This document shows, in pieces, positions 49,501-60,374 of a DNA stretch of 64,000 bases. A model generated the notes under the pieces. That model worked only from the letters and a program-made list of their open reading frames with translations. It was not told the DNA's origin and ran no database searches. The translations under genes and the position numbers were made by a program. Position 1 is the stretch's first letter. Every line of letters starts with the position of its first letter. The DNA comes from Girardinichthys multiradiatus (taxonomy: Eukaryota; Chordata; Actinopteri; Cyprinodontiformes; Goodeidae), in contig NC_061804.1 of assembly GCF_021462225.1 (NCBI RefSeq), positions 39,050,975-39,114,974 on the forward strand, read 5' to 3'.

Positions 49501-52500
49501 TCCTTCAGGTTCAAACAGCTTCTCCACAAAATAAAAACAACTTGAAACTAGCTAAACTGGCTCTGATTGTTCTGCTTTTCAAGAACAGTCCCAGGTTGAC
49601 TGTGTTGATGCTCAGGGCTATGTAGCACCCAACTGAGATGGAGCAGTAAGAAAAGAGAAAGTAAATGTCTCCAAGTCAAAAACATGAAGTCAAGGTTGCA
49701 CGATGTAGAAACGATCCACGTGATGTCTGTTGTGTCATCTGAAAGAACCAGTTCACACAGGCCAAAGGGGTTTCCTCCGATACAACACAGCCTTCACTTC
49801 CTGTTTAAAACCGTGCCCGGTTCTTACTGAATGTGTTTACATCATCCCTGTGAAGTCAATTGCACACATCTAAAGATGTGTGGAAGGATAACTCTTTAGA
49901 GTACAGATTGTTAAAGTGAGCGTTGTTAGTGGAAACTGCTGCTGCTTGCAGCTAATCTGACAAACTAGCAATACAGCCAGCCAGCAGCAACCATTCTTAC
50001 AGGCAAGTCTCAACATTTCTTTTTCCAACAAACGTCTAAACAGAAACCAAAAGGCTGTGGGTGGAGATGAACACTTCGGAGAGGGCCTTGAACTACTTAA
50101 CAAAACTATCATAGAAGAACAAGGTTGGAGGTTATTAACACCCTCCATCCACAAGTTTAAAATGAAAACATATTTTAATTGAAGATGTTCCTGCAATATG
50201 CCTTTTATTAGGTACAGTATACCTGACATACTGCTCAGCTTGTTGTGTATTTTGAGATTCTGGTCAAAATCCACAATAACAATAAAGGCATATAATGGTT
50301 GGCCATATAGCTAATTATTTGGATATTCTGGCCACTGCTGCACATATTCTCAACATTGTTTTGATCACATACAGCTTGGCAATATTAAATTAAGAGACAT
50401 CCCAGAGAATCAATATTCAAACCTACAGTGTGAAGAATAAATATAAGGTAAACATATACAAGTCCTTCTCAAAATATTAGCATATTGTGATAAAGTTCAT
50501 TATTTTCCATAATGTAATGATGAAAATTTAACATTCATATATTTTAGATTCATTGCACACTAACTGAAATATTTCAGGTCTTTTATTGTCTTAATACGGA
50601 TGATTTTGGCATACAGCTCATGAAAACCCAAAATTCCTATCTCACAAAATTAGCATATCATTAAAAGGGTCTCTAAACGAGCTATGAACCTAATCATCTG
50701 AATCAACGAGTTAACTCTAAACACCTGCAAAAGATTCCTGAGGCCTTTAAAACTCCCAGCCTGGTTCATCACTCAAAACCCCAATCATGGGTAAGACTGC
50801 CGACCTGACTGCTGTCCAGAAGGCCACTATTGACACCCTCAAGCAAGAGGGTAAGACACAGAAATACATTTCTGAACGAATAGGCTGTTCCCAGAGTGCT
50901 GTATCAAGGCACCTCAGTGGGAAGTCTGTGGGAAGGAAAAAGTGTGGCAGAAAACGCTGCACAACGAGAAGAGGTGACCGGACCCTGAGGAAGATTGTGG
51001 AGAAGGGCCGATTTCAGACCTTGGGGGACCTGCGGAAGCAGTGGACTGAGACTGGAGTAGAAACATCCAGAGCCACCGTGCACAGGTTTGTGCAGGAAAT
51101 GGGCTACAGGTGCCGCATTCCCCAGGTCAAGCCACTTTTGAACCAGAAACAGCGGCAGAAGCGCCTGACCTGGGCTACAGAGAAGCAGCACTGGACTGTT
51201 GCTCAGTGGTCCAAAGTACTTTTTTCGGATGAAACCAAATTCTGCATGTCATTCGGAAATCAAGGTGCCAGAGTCTGGAGGAAGACTGGGGAGAAGGAAA
51301 TGCCAAAATGCCAGAAGTCCAGTGTCAAGTACCCACAGTCAGTGATGGTCTGGGGTGCCGTGTCAGCTGCTGGTGTTGGTCCACTGTGTTTTATCAAGGG
51401 CAGGGTCAATGCAGCTAGCTATCAGGAGATTTTGGAGCACTTCATGCTTCCATCTGCTGAAAAGCTTTATGGAGATGAAGATTTCATTTTTCAGCACGAC
51501 CTGGCACCTGCTCACAGTGCCAAAACCACTGGTAAATGGTTTACTGACCATGGTATCACTGTGCTCAATTGGCCTGCCAACTCTCCTGACCTGAACCCCA
51601 TAGAGAATCTGTGGGATATTGTGAAGAGAACGTTGAGAGACTCAAGACCCAACACTCTGGATGAGCTAAAGGCCGCTATCGAAGCATCCTGGGCCTCCAT
51701 AAGACCTCAGCAGTGCCACAGGCTGATTGCCTCCATGCCACGCCGCATTGAAGCAGTCATTTCTGCAAAAGGATTCCCGACCAAGTATTGAGTGCATAAC
51801 TGTACATGATTATTTGAAGGTTGACGGTTTTTGTATTAAAAACACTTTTCTTTTATTGGTCGGATGAAATATGCTAATTTTGTGAGATAGGAATTTTGGG
51901 TTTTCATGAGCTGTATGCCAAAATCATCCGTATTAAGATAATAAAAGACCTGAAATATTTCAGTTAGTGTGCAATGGATCTAAAATATATGAATGTTAAA
52001 TTTTCATCATGACATTATGGAAAATAATGAACTTTATCACAATATGCTAATATTTTGAGAAGGGCCTGTACTGTGTGCCTCGTGCTTACAATCTGAATAT
52101 TAACTCAATTTTTAGTAAACATGGTGAAGCTTGCAGAGAAACTAACACATACTGTTAACTGTTAAGCTGTATTACTAGTGTCTTAAGTGAGCAACTTTAA
52201 ATCATTTAGAAAATACTATCTAAACTATACTTGGATAGTTGCGACAGATAAATAAAAATGGGGCAATAAAAGACAGAAAACAGTCATTAAAATACACAAA
52301 TGATCCAATAATGAGGAGACTAACTAAGGAAATATTAAACATAATAAGTCATGCGATCTGTTTTCAGAAATCCAGCATGCAATGTTGGATGAAGCAACTG
52401 GCTAGGGTTGCATGTGTAAAACTAATCAGCCCATTCCTGACATATTTGAGGTAATGTGTCTATTCAGCAGCAATGTCAAATGTGTGGCACACATGGCGTT

Positions 52501-55500
52501 GGGAGAGATGCGGCACTCATGCAGCAAAATGTCCCAAATAAATCCATGTGGGCACATTTGGATCACTACACTTGTGTGTAGTGATCCAAATGTGTGTAGG
52601 TGAAATGCGTAGTATGGCATTGTGTCTTCTTACACCATTGAAAGGAGTAGGTTGATTGGGGTTTTAGTATTTCCAATTAATGATATGTTGAGGATCAGCA
52701 CTTTGTGTCAAACATTAAAAACTCAATTTGAAAATACATTTGCTCACGCAAAAAGTTTAATAATTTGTCATTTCACATTTGCAATGAAGGAGTCAGGAGG
52801 GGTAGATAGCCGTGCAACGAATGTACTGAATACACATGACCTCTGAGCCCTCACCATCTCCCAATCATTACAGCCAGATGGAATATAGGATACCATAGAA
52901 AACCATTCAGTCTGCCTCTGCAACACTAAAGAGAATCTCGAACTCTATTACATGAGAGAGAAGCAATTAACTTCTGTTTCATGGAGGAACACATGTGGCT
53001 GAGTTATATGAGTTATCTTTGCACAACATCCTTTGGTCTGATGAATCCATGTTCCTGCATTCATCCTTTATCAACTATCATTTCAAATTATGAAGTGAAC
53101 TTTATTATTGCTGTATTCCTAGATTTCTTCTACCAGGGGAATGACTACAATGAAAAGAAAATAAGGTTTCAGGAGATCAAAGTGACTGATGTAGAAGAAC
53201 TTATGGTTTATGTTATGAAGCATCAGATGAAGACACGCACTGCTAAAAATGTATTTGAGGAAATGGCAGTTGAAAGATGAAGAGGTTTCTTACAGAGTGC
53301 AGCTGCGTGTGTGAAAAACAAAGCCAACTTTCCAGTCCATTTCAACAAGCGATTGCACTCAAATAAAAGCTGTTATGTCCACATGAGCAGTCATCTGGCA
53401 CATAGTTTGACCTTTGTTGTCACTCAGTCATGCCAAATGTAGCCACAAGAAGTATGGCAGCCTCTCTGAATAATGGAAATCTGAGCTGCATCAGAAACAT
53501 GTGCTTTTCTGCAAACCCCTGACTATTCAACCAGCAGATAGAGAATGACACAAAAACAAACCAATATCTCTATGAAAAAAAGACTCTTCACTCAGCAACA
53601 GTGAAGTGTGCTGTTTTCAGAGGGACATGGTAACACGTACCAATGCTGTGTTCAATGGGATCACAAATGGGATTTTTGAGTTCCTGATAAACTAAACTGA
53701 TAGCATAGGGAGGTCATGCTCACCTCCATGCACAGTGTGGGCTCTGGAACCTAGCTCATTGAGAGATGTTGGACTCTCTTTTACTCTGGAGTGGCCGGGT
53801 TAAAAAGTTCCACGGTGGCAAGGCTTCGGGGGTGGTTGAGATCCGCCCCGAGTACCTCAGGTCTCTTTATGTTGTGGGGCTGTTGTAGCTGACACTCCTC
53901 TTCTACATTGTGTGAGGGTTGGGGACAGCGCCACTGGACTGACATGCTGGGGGGGGTGGTCCCCCTTCATATGAAGGGGGACCGGATGGTGTGTTCCAAC
54001 TACAGAGTGATCACAGTCCCCAGCCTCCATGGTAAGGCCTATGTCAGGGTATTGGAGAGGAGAGTCCGGCCGATAGTTGAACCTCAGTTTCAGGAGGAGC
54101 AGTGTGGTTTTCGTCCCGGCCGTGGAACACTGGACCAGCTCTATACCCTCTACAGGGTGTTCGAGGGTTCAAGGAAGTCTGCCCAACCAGTCAATGTGTG
54201 TTTTGTGGACTTGGAGAAGCATTCGACCATGTCCCTCGTGGTGCCCTGTGGGGGTCGCTCCAGGAGCACAGAGTTGGGGGCCCTTTATTAGGAGCCTTCT
54301 GGTCCCTGTACGAGTGGAGCAGGAGTTTGATCCGCATTGCCGGCACTAAGTTGGACCTGTTCAGGGTGCATGCTGGACTTCGGCAGGGCTACCCTTTTTC
54401 ACCAATCTTGTTCATAACTTTTATGGACAGGATTTCTAGACGCAGCCAAGGGCCAGAGGGGGTCTGGTTCGGGGACCATTGGATTTCGTCTCTTCTTTTT
54501 GCAGATGACGTGGTTCTGCTGGCCCCCTCTAGCCAAGACCTACAGCATGCGCTGTGGCGGTTCGCAGCCGAGTGTGAAGCGGCTGGGATGAGGATCAGCT
54601 CCTCCACGTCTGAGGCGATAGTCCTAGACCAGGAAAAGGGTGGCTTGCTCTCTTCAGGTTGGAGGGGAGTTGTTCCTGCCTCAAGTGGAGGAGTTCAAGT
54701 ATCTCGGGGTCTTGTTCATGAGTGAGGGGAGAATGGAGCAGGAGATCGACAGAAGGATTGGTGTGGCCGTCGCAGTAATGAGGACACTCTGACGATTTGG
54801 ACAAAAAGCGAAGCTCTCGATTACCCGGTCGATCTACATTCCTACCCTCACCTATGGGCATGAACTTTAGGTCATGACCAAAAGAACGAGATCCCACAAG
54901 CAGCTGAAATAAGCTTCCTCCGTAGGGTGGCCTTAGAGATAGGGTGAGGAGCTCAGCCATGCGGGAGGAACTCCCGTAGTAGAGCTGCTGCTCCTCCACA
55001 TCGAGAGGAGCCAGTTGAGGTGGCTCGGGCATCTATACCGGATGCCTCCTGGACGCCTTCCTCTGGAGGTGCTCCAGACACGTCCCACTGGGAAGTGGCC
55101 CAGGGGACGGCCCAGGACACGCTGGAGGGACTATGTCTCTCGGCTGGCCTGGGAATGCCTCGGGCTCCCCCTGGGGAGCTGGAGGAGGTGTCTGGGGAGA
55201 GGGACGTCTGGGTGTCTCTGCTGAGTCTGCTGCCCCCGCGACCCGGTCCGGAATGAAGTGGAAGATGACAAGTACGAGTACAAGTAACTTGATTCCTTGA
55301 TGCATCTCTAGGACAATATACTAGGATCAGAAATCTGCCAGCTGCTGAGATAAAAGTGTGTGACCATTACAAACTGAAATATTAATATATGCTGCATGAC
55401 ATATGGATTTTTTACTTAGTGTCTGTGTTGGTCGTAACTCACTCTGTATGTTGAGTTCTTTAGGTAGCTGATAGTTCTCCATGCAGCTCTACTGTACATA

Positions 55501-56800
55501 CAGTTACTATTCTTGTCACCTAAATGATGATAAATGAGCTTTCAAACGTTCACTGACCACTTTACTGCAACATAAACAACAGTTCATCAGTACCCACACA
55601 CTGTTTCCTTCCACTGTCACGGGGTACATGTATAAATCTAAGGCTTATGTAAGCTGTGGAGAGGAAAATGAATATAAATGGGAACTGTCAGCTTCTGGAA
55701 TGGTGTACTGGTGTTTAACAAGATAGTCATATTGTGAACAGATAAACACACAGTTTATCACTGCAGAAAAACAAAACGCTTTGTGTATCTATGAGATGCG
55801 CAGCAGATGAGAGGGGTACCCATCCCCTTCTGATCCCCCATTCTTCTTTAAATAGGCCACTCATTAATTAAAAGATGAAAAAAAAGCTTGAAACACACTC
55901 CTGAGCTGGAGTGGCACATCAAACAGAAGGAGCATTTGTAGCTTCTCATAATAAGCGCTTTGGTCATCAAAACCTATTATTCTTATATACGCTTATAAAT
56001 TGTTCATGGAAAGTCGATGAGACCTGTTTTTGGCAGGCGTTTAATGAGACGTAAAAATGGAAGCAGTCTGAGAAGAAGAGATATAATCTGGATATCTCCA
56101 AACAAAAAGGGTTTACTTCATCATTTTCTCATTTACCTTGTAGTTAGCTATAGACATTTTATTCCTGCTGGCTGCTGTCTGACCTTTGAGCACCCCAGAT
56201 TGTTTGAAGGAAGTAGTGGACCTCTTGCCATTTTAGTTGGGGACCCCTGGTTTACTTTATGATCCAAATGTTGTACACTTGCAGCAGCTAAAACCATATA
56301 GAATGTATCCACATGAGACCATCTTTATGTGAAGATAAGACTTTTACCATGACTAAAAATTCATTTCCTAACATTTCACAGGTCAAGGCATTATGTAGAC
56401 AAGTAATCAAACCTTTGACTGGTAGTGTATAAAACCAACTTTCTGCTGTTATATATATTCACTCTTTATGAGAATCAACAGACTTGAGTACCAGTGCGTG
56501 GTGCCTAAATAGAAAGTTAATTCCCATGGAATAGGTGAGATAATTCTGCAGTCTATCACCAGCAGGTTCATACAGTGGTCCTAAAAGTGAAGAGCTGTAT
56601 GGTCCACGATATAACTCTGTTTGCTCTTCACAAACAAACAAAGCACTTCCCCCACTGCAATTCTGTTTCTTACCCTCGATGCTGAGTTCAAAGCAGACGT
56701 GGCAGAAAGATAGGGTCCCCGTTTCAGTCTCTAACTTGCAGACACTGCAGATATTGTCATCATTCAGATCAATGTTCACAAACTGCTCCTCTTCATCCAT
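40373..56800 (-). CDS. c21orf91: EURL homolog (human C21orf91), whole coding span
   Basis: Four coding exons, read leftwards: 56800-56674, 42321-41821, 41655-41593 and 40545-40373. They sum to 864 nt, a predicted protein of 287 aa; the human protein is 297 aa. The N-terminus [20 protein letters not shown] is almost unchanged from the family. Cysteines at 18, 21, 33 and 36 (ICSVCK ... FCHVC) suggest a zinc-binding knuckle. The next block [20 protein letters not shown] is also conserved. The middle (about 100-205) is low in conservation, and the C-terminus ([20 protein letters not shown] to [11 protein letters not shown]) is predicted coiled coil. EURL is a cytoplasmic protein linked to neuron production and beta-catenin levels in vertebrate brain; its molecular activity is not known. 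Intron 1 within the CDS is 14.4 kb and full of transposons. Identification is firm. Confidence 0.95.
40546..41592 (-). other. EURL intron 3
   Basis: Plain intron sequence on the minus strand; a poly-T run at 41279-41290 is the only notable feature. Confidence 0.6.
41593..41655 (-). CDS. c21orf91: EURL gene coding exon 3
   Basis: A 63-nt exon with acceptor CTGTTTTAG|TGATTA and donor TTGAAA|GTAAGT. It encodes [20 protein letters not shown], the start of the coiled coil. Too short to be found as a separate open frame. Confidence 0.92.
41821..42321 (-). CDS. c21orf91: EURL gene coding exon 2
   Basis: Acceptor TTTGAATGCAG|GAGTCT. The 501 nt encode [40 protein letters not shown] and [14 protein letters not shown], all recognisable family blocks, then a poorly conserved Ser/Gln-rich linker. 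The donor must be GAAT|GTAGGT at 41821. The better-looking TGTAG|GTACAA four bases further on would put the next exon out of frame (stop after two codons). The chosen donor joins into [13 protein letters not shown], as in the family. Confidence 0.92.
42720..42850. mobile_element. Tc1 terminal-repeat relic
   Basis: TAATTTATTATGATATTATGTGACAGACTAACACAAAGTAGT resembles the terminal repeat of the Tc1 group at 4446 and 59168 (shared words: TATGTGA-AGAC-AACACAAAGTAG). No transposase is attached. Confidence 0.5.
42851..45207. other. EURL intron 1, no feature recognised
   Basis: Intron sequence without named repeat. Short CA-rich patch at 44715-44733. Confidence 0.45.
45208..46411 (-). mobile_element. 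Tc1/mariner element, full length but decayed
   Basis: Ends are inverted: CACTGCCTGGCCAAAAAAAA on the left and TTTTTGGCCAGGCTGTGTG on the right. The transposase is on the minus strand in several frames. 46246 opens [20 protein letters not shown], with [20 protein letters not shown] (helix-turn-helix). 45753-45478 holds the catalytic-core words [34 protein letters not shown] and VKEWFREHE, and further downstream [17 protein letters not shown] sequence can be read through 45420-45480. Stops and frameshifts make it inactive. Both ends are preserved, so the insertion boundaries are clear. Confidence 0.85.
46876..46903 (+). repeat. Poly-C tract
   Basis: Twenty consecutive C, an A, then six C. On the minus (transcribed) strand it is poly-G inside the EURL intron. 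Confidence 0.95.
46904..50456. other. EURL intron 1, no feature recognised
   Basis: No named repeat, exon or RNA gene found; ORFs are short and random-looking. Confidence 0.45.
50459..52068 (+). mobile_element. Complete Tc1-family transposon with intact transposase
   Basis: A 1610-bp unit bounded by TA on both sides (50457-50458 and 52069-52070). The inverted repeats are about 210 bp long and differ at only a handful of positions; they start CAAGTCCTTCTCAAAATATT and, on the other strand, CAGGCCCTTCTCAAAATATT. The repeats are long and of the type that can hold inner and outer transposase sites. Between them is a single uninterrupted transposase gene. All parts needed for transposition appear to be present. 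The near identity of the two ends indicates a recent insertion. It lies in sense with the plus strand, antisense to the EURL gene, in its large intron. Confidence 0.95.
50787..51791 (+). CDS. Tc1-family transposase, 334 aa, DD34E
   Basis: Opens [20 protein letters not shown] and runs without stop to KGFPTKY. Residues 1-50 form the first helix-turn-helix ([15 protein letters not shown]), followed by a GRKKCGRKR basic motif and a second helix-turn-helix (about 62-110, [12 protein letters not shown]). The DDE domain follows: Asp148 in VLFSDETKF, Asp238 in [14 protein letters not shown] and Glu273 in [12 protein letters not shown]. There are 34 residues between the second Asp and the Glu, the Tc1 spacing. 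The length is normal for Tc1 transposases. It would bind the inverted repeats and cut and paste the element into TA sites. No promoter was identified; the 5' inverted repeat is the likely source. No intron, frameshift or missing key residue is seen. Confidence 0.95.
   Translation: MGKTADLTAVQKATIDTLKQEGKTQKYISERIGCSQSAVSRHLSGKSVGRKKCGRKRCTTRRGDRTLRKIVEKGRFQTLGDLRKQWTETGVETSRATVHRFVQEMGYRCRIPQVKPLLNQKQRQKRLTWATEKQHWTVAQWSKVLFSDETKFCMSFGNQGARVWRKTGEKEMPKCQKSSVKYPQSVMVWGAVSAAGVGPLCFIKGRVNAASYQEILEHFMLPSAEKLYGDEDFIFQHDLAPAHSAKTTGKWFTDHGITVLNWPANSPDLNPIENLWDIVKRTLRDSRPNTLDELKAAIEASWASIRPQQCHRLIASMPRRIEAVISAKGFPTKY
52553..52594. repeat. Perfect 19-bp hairpin with 4-nt loop
   Basis: Left arm 52553-52571 (CACATTTGGATCACTACAC), loop TTGT, right arm 52576-52594 (GTGTAGTGATCCAAATGTG); all 19 pairs match. 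It is followed by a partial third copy of TGTG. No transposon ends or terminator function are evident. Confidence 0.95.
52595..53764. other. EURL intron 1, no feature recognised
   Basis: Includes a 99-codon open frame at 52981-53280 (plus strand) that I cannot assign and that lacks support. Confidence 0.4.
53765..55295 (+). mobile_element. Rex3-like LINE (RTE clade), 5'-truncated
   Basis: Reverse-transcriptase sequence is readable in three shifting frames. [20 protein letters not shown] and [20 protein letters not shown] lie at 54030-54150; VCFVDLEK, with the second half of the motif shifted, at 54200; [20 protein letters not shown] at 54365-54425; [15 protein letters not shown] (the catalytic box) at 54490-54535; and the tail [13 protein letters not shown] and [19 protein letters not shown] at 54985-55075, ending [40 protein letters not shown] (54386) is close to the site used to amplify Rex3 in fish. 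Frameshifts make it inactive. There is no clear GATG-type tail at its 3' end (about 55290). Confidence 0.85.
55296..56673. other. EURL intron 1, 5' part; nothing recognised
   Basis: No repeat or exon identified. Confidence 0.45.
56674..56800 (-). CDS. c21orf91: EURL gene coding exon 1
   Basis: The exon body begins at 56807 after the acceptor TGTGTTGCAG; seven bases of 5' UTR precede the ATG at 56800, which opens [15 protein letters not shown]. Ends CATCGAGG|GTAAGA in phase 1. A longer open frame continues past the donor but is intronic. It encodes the four-cysteine knuckle. Confidence 0.95.
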
Positions 56801-56807
56801 TTCGTCT

Positions 56808-58374
56808 CTGCAACACACAACCAGTAAAAGATGGCAATTACAAGTGAAGAGGTAGCTCTTACTTCTAAGTTAACGCAGTTAACAGCTCTTAGAAGTTGTC
56901 AGAATTGTTTCCAGTTTAGTCAATTTACAAAAGAATGAAGCAAAGACACAGAGTCTCCTACAAGGTGATATAATTGGGATGCTAAAACGTTCACACCTGG
57001 CAGCAACATCCATCTTGAGTGGTCCTATTATTCAGAGATAGTGTGAAGTACTCAAGACACACTGAAGGCCATTTGCTCCCCAGACAACCTTCAGAGGCAG
57101 CCGTGAGCTGTATAAAAACGGTGCCGTTAAAATGTTTGGTTGCTACTGACCATGTGCTGACACTGAGCTTTTAAAATCCCTTTTATAATATTATTACTTT
57201 CCTATATCACACATGTTAAACTACAGTTTGCAAAGTGTTTGCAGCCAAAATAAATAAAAAAAATTTAACTCAGGCTAATCTCAACTGTGTTGATCCCTAA
57301 ATAGTCACGTATCTGAGATGTTGCAAAAACATCAGCAGTCCTGTTGTCCTTCATACTGCTCAACTCACAGCCCACGGCATTATGGGACGACATGCTTATT
57401 TGTATGCAAGGCCACTAAGATCTGATCAATCAAGATGAACTGTAATACCAGGTGTGAATGATCGGTGCCAGGGTTGTCTACTTACATCTGAATCACAAAG
57501 GCTGCATTTTTAAAACCAGATCTGCACAAAGAGACAGACTGAAAGTCCCTTTCTAGTCAGTATCTGTCTGTTTTATTCTATGATGTTAAATAAAACGTAA
57601 AGGTTATGCGCAAACAGAGACACTCATTATATATATATATATATATAAAAACAAAAGATCTATGAAATAGTATTGATGTGAAATTAAATTTAGTTTCTAA
57701 AACTAGCGGTCAAAAAACATACTAGCACATAATTTAACAATTAAAACTATAGGAGAGCAATGCTATGACACAAAAGGAAAAGGATAAACAGTCAAGAGAG
57801 CAACACAGATTTTGCTTCCATTTTCTGAAAAATAACATCAGAGGTGCTAGATAGGTTCAGCACACGGGAAAAGGTTCTAACAGTTTTAAGTCATATCTAA
57901 AAGTCTTCTCTGATATTTGAACAACACACTGAGAAAATGTTGCATTCATCATGAACAATGTTGCTCGTTTCCCAAATCGTACATGAAAAATTACAGGTCA
58001 AAGCTGAGGACTTGATTACTGACACTATCACAACAAAGGGACTCGGTTACTTTGTAAACTTTCCAGACCCTCGGTGGGAAATAACACATATATGACCTTC
58101 AGAACCGGTTCTGCTCCACCTGGTCGGTACTTTAAATGTCTAAAAGCACACGGACCATAAGCTCGACACTTGGCAGCTTACAGTAACCGAGTGTCCACAC
58201 TGTACACCTCAAAGCGTTAAACTAATGACTGCTAACAAGAAGTTAAGCTAGCAGCAGACTCGCATCCTCCGAGTTCTCAGCCTGCTTCGTGACCGTTATT
58301 CTGCGGAGCTAAACAGTTCAGGAAAAAACGATTTTATTTCTTAATACTGAACACACCACATTAGATAAACTCAC
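56808..58374 (-). other. EURL intron between 5' UTR exon and first coding exon
   Basis: Bounded by a GT donor at 58374 and the AG acceptor at 56808. Contains a (TA)10 microsatellite at 57628-57647; nothing else recognised. Confidence 0.5.
57628..57647 (+). repeat. (TA)n microsatellite
   Basis: Ten uninterrupted TA units. Confidence 0.95.
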
Positions 58375-58560
58375 ATCAATCCAGGCGGCTCTTCTCGGAC
58401 AGCTTCTCCCTTTCCGTAAACGGCTCGGTTGTTCACTGCCTCAGTGGGCTCCCAGACATGAAACAACACCGCGCGTCACGGCAAATCCAGAGAAGCCTCA
58501 GAAACCTCCGTAGCCTCTAAGCGGAGCGAACCACTACTCGGTGTGAGGGGGGAGGGAGCG
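58375..58560 (-). promoter_or_regulatory. c21orf91: 5' UTR exon and promoter region of the EURL gene
   Basis: On the minus strand GGATTGAT|GTGAGT (58375/58374) is a good donor. It pairs with the acceptor upstream of the first coding exon. Upstream of it (58376-58560) CpG density rises sharply (CGCGCGTCACG near 58471), as in CpG-type promoters. The transcription start is not fixed; the extent is an inference. Confidence 0.5.
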
Positions 58561-59166
58561 ATTCACAGCCCAAATATACGACCTTTTGTTCTCATATAAC
58601 ACAACGACATGTATCACTTTTTATATACAAACTTCCGTTCGACATTAGAGCATTTTTAAACAAATAGTCAAAGACAAAGGCCGCCATTGCACCCCTACGA
58701 TTGGAACAAGTATATTCTTCCACGGCGTCACTAAAATACACGCGCGTTGGATGAGTGGAAGAACCAAAAAAAAGTCTCAAGTCACAAAATAAATGAGGGT
58801 GAGCAATTTATTTTTTTAGAAATACTTTTACCAAACTTCAAATATTAATACATTTATCTAAAATAATTCTCCCATGATTTCTGCTTTCTGTTTACATTCA
58901 CGGGAAAGTGATCTGACACGCGGGGAATTCCCACGAACCATCCAGAGCTATAGCCTTTATTATGAAGGATTGCCTGGTTAAAGTGTTGCATAGCAGGCTG
59001 CTGTAAATCACTTTCGTCGGACAGTTCACTATCAAGGACCACGCTTATTTAAAAGAAGAGATCAACGGGATGGATGAACTAGAAATTAGGATTAGGTCAT
59101 CTGGGAACAGTGGCGGTTCTAGACAAAATTTACCAGGGGGCAGTTTTTTCAGTTAATACTCTCTAG
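58561..59166. other. Upstream flank of the EURL gene, nothing firm
   Basis: A minus-strand frame at 58854-59042 and another at 58592-58780 are open but lack recognisable motifs. The word GCAATGGCGGCC on the minus strand (58680-58691) fits a YY1-type site as well as a start codon context. Confidence 0.35.
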
Positions 59167-59167
59167 T

Positions 59168-59400
59168 ACCTTGCAAAAGTATTCACACCCCTTGAACGTA
59201 TTTACATTCTGTTGTAATACCAAATCAGATTTGATGTGGTGGACCAACAGAAAATGCTGGAAGTGGAAGGCAAATGATGCATGATTTTCACTTTCTTTAC
59301 AGATTACATTTTTTTAAAAGGGGGGGGGGGGGAGTCTATTTGCTTTAAGCCTCCTTAAATCTGATACTCCTAAACAATTCCAGTGCAGTCTTTACAAGCC
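59168..59400 (+). mobile_element. Tc1 terminal region, relic
   Basis: ACCTTGCAAAAGTATTCACACCCCTTGAAC at the left is a Tc1-family terminus, followed by ATTCTGTTGTAATACCAAAT, TGTGGTGGACCAACAG and GAAGTGGAAGGCAAATGATGC. A run of 13 G interrupts it at 59320-59332. No transposase. Confidence 0.7.
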
Positions 59401-59865
59401 ATTTAATTAGTAAATAGTGACTCAAATGCAGAGTGTGGCTGTGAGAAAAAAAAATGAGTTTTTAATAATGTGAAAATAAGTAAACTTACAAGGGAAATTG
59501 CTGGAGGATCAGGTCATGGAGTACAGACAGAATAACGGGGTGAAACGGGCAGGATATTAGAGAGAGTAACTGTACAATCCAGTGGTGAACAGAGAGAAAT
59601 CAGGGGCTTAAATACCGAGGAAGGGGTGGAAGACGACAAAGGAGCCAGAGCAGCTGAGGCAGAGGAAATCACAATCAGCTTTTTTGCCAAGTCTGGCACA
59701 CAAACAAGGAATCTGACTTTAAAAATAAGTTTAAAAAAAAGACAGACAGGTTTTTATTTGTGTAAATATGTATATTTAAAGTGTTTCTACAAAAGAAGAA
59801 GAAAATGTTGCATTAGTGCAAATATGCATGGTATTGATCTGTCTGTCAAGTGTTCATCAGAGGGA
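59401..59865. other. Unclassified repeat-like sequence
   Basis: Carries GGAGCCAGAGCAGCTGAGGC and GAAATCACAATCAGC, words I associate with fish interspersed repeats without being able to name the family. Short ORFs only. Confidence 0.3.
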
Positions 59866-60370
59866 CAGCTTGGGGGAAGAAACTGATTCTGAGGTTCTTG
59901 TGTGGGAGAAGATGTTCACCCAGCCTCACCTGCTGCTGCTGGTCATTCAGGAAGCTGGTGATCCACTGACAGGTGGATCACACTGTGATCAGGGTGAGCT
60001 TCTGGTTGAGGATGTCTGGGTTGATGGTGTTGAAGGCCGAGCTGAAGTCAACCAATGGGATCCCAGCGTATGTCTCAGGGGGGTCCAGGTGGTGCAGGAT
60101 GAAAGTGTAGTACCAAGTTAACTACATAATCTGGTGACCTGTTTGCCTGGTAAGCAAACAGGACCTGGCAAGGGGGCGGTGATGTCCTTCAGATGCCTCA
60201 ACAGTCTGTCAAAAGATTTTATGACCACAGACATCAGGGTGACAAGCCTGTAATCATTTAACCCAGAGATTATTCGTTTCTTGATCGGGATGAGGGTCAA
60301 AGGAGCCTATTTACATCTTCCTCAGAGATCTGATATCCAGGCGGGGGGTCTGAGGAGAGGAGATTTTTGA
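59866..60370 (-). mobile_element. LINE reverse-transcriptase fragment
   Basis: On the minus strand the frames read LIPIKKRIISGLNDYRLVTL and MSVVIKSFDRLLRHL (RT fingers), then VDFSSAFNTINPDILNQKL (first catalytic motif, intact D) and WITSFLNDQQQQVRLGEHLL. It is the same broad LINE type as 33655-34400, truncated before the second catalytic motif. Confidence 0.8.
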
Positions 60371-60374
60371 TGTA

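Noticed and set aside
50904..51700. Several minus-strand frames opposite the Tc1 transposase
   Set aside because: Shadows of the transposase gene.
52981..53280. 99-codon plus-strand frame in the EURL intron
   Set aside because: No recognised domain and antisense to the gene.
54077..55305. Minus-strand frames in the Rex3 copy
   Set aside because: GC-rich LINE sequence opens shadow frames opposite the reverse transcriptase.
58592..59042. Two minus-strand frames upstream of the EURL promoter, one with an ATGGCGGCC start context
   Set aside because: Short, without recognisable motif; the second begins at a GTG only. ATGGCGGCC is equally a YY1-type site.
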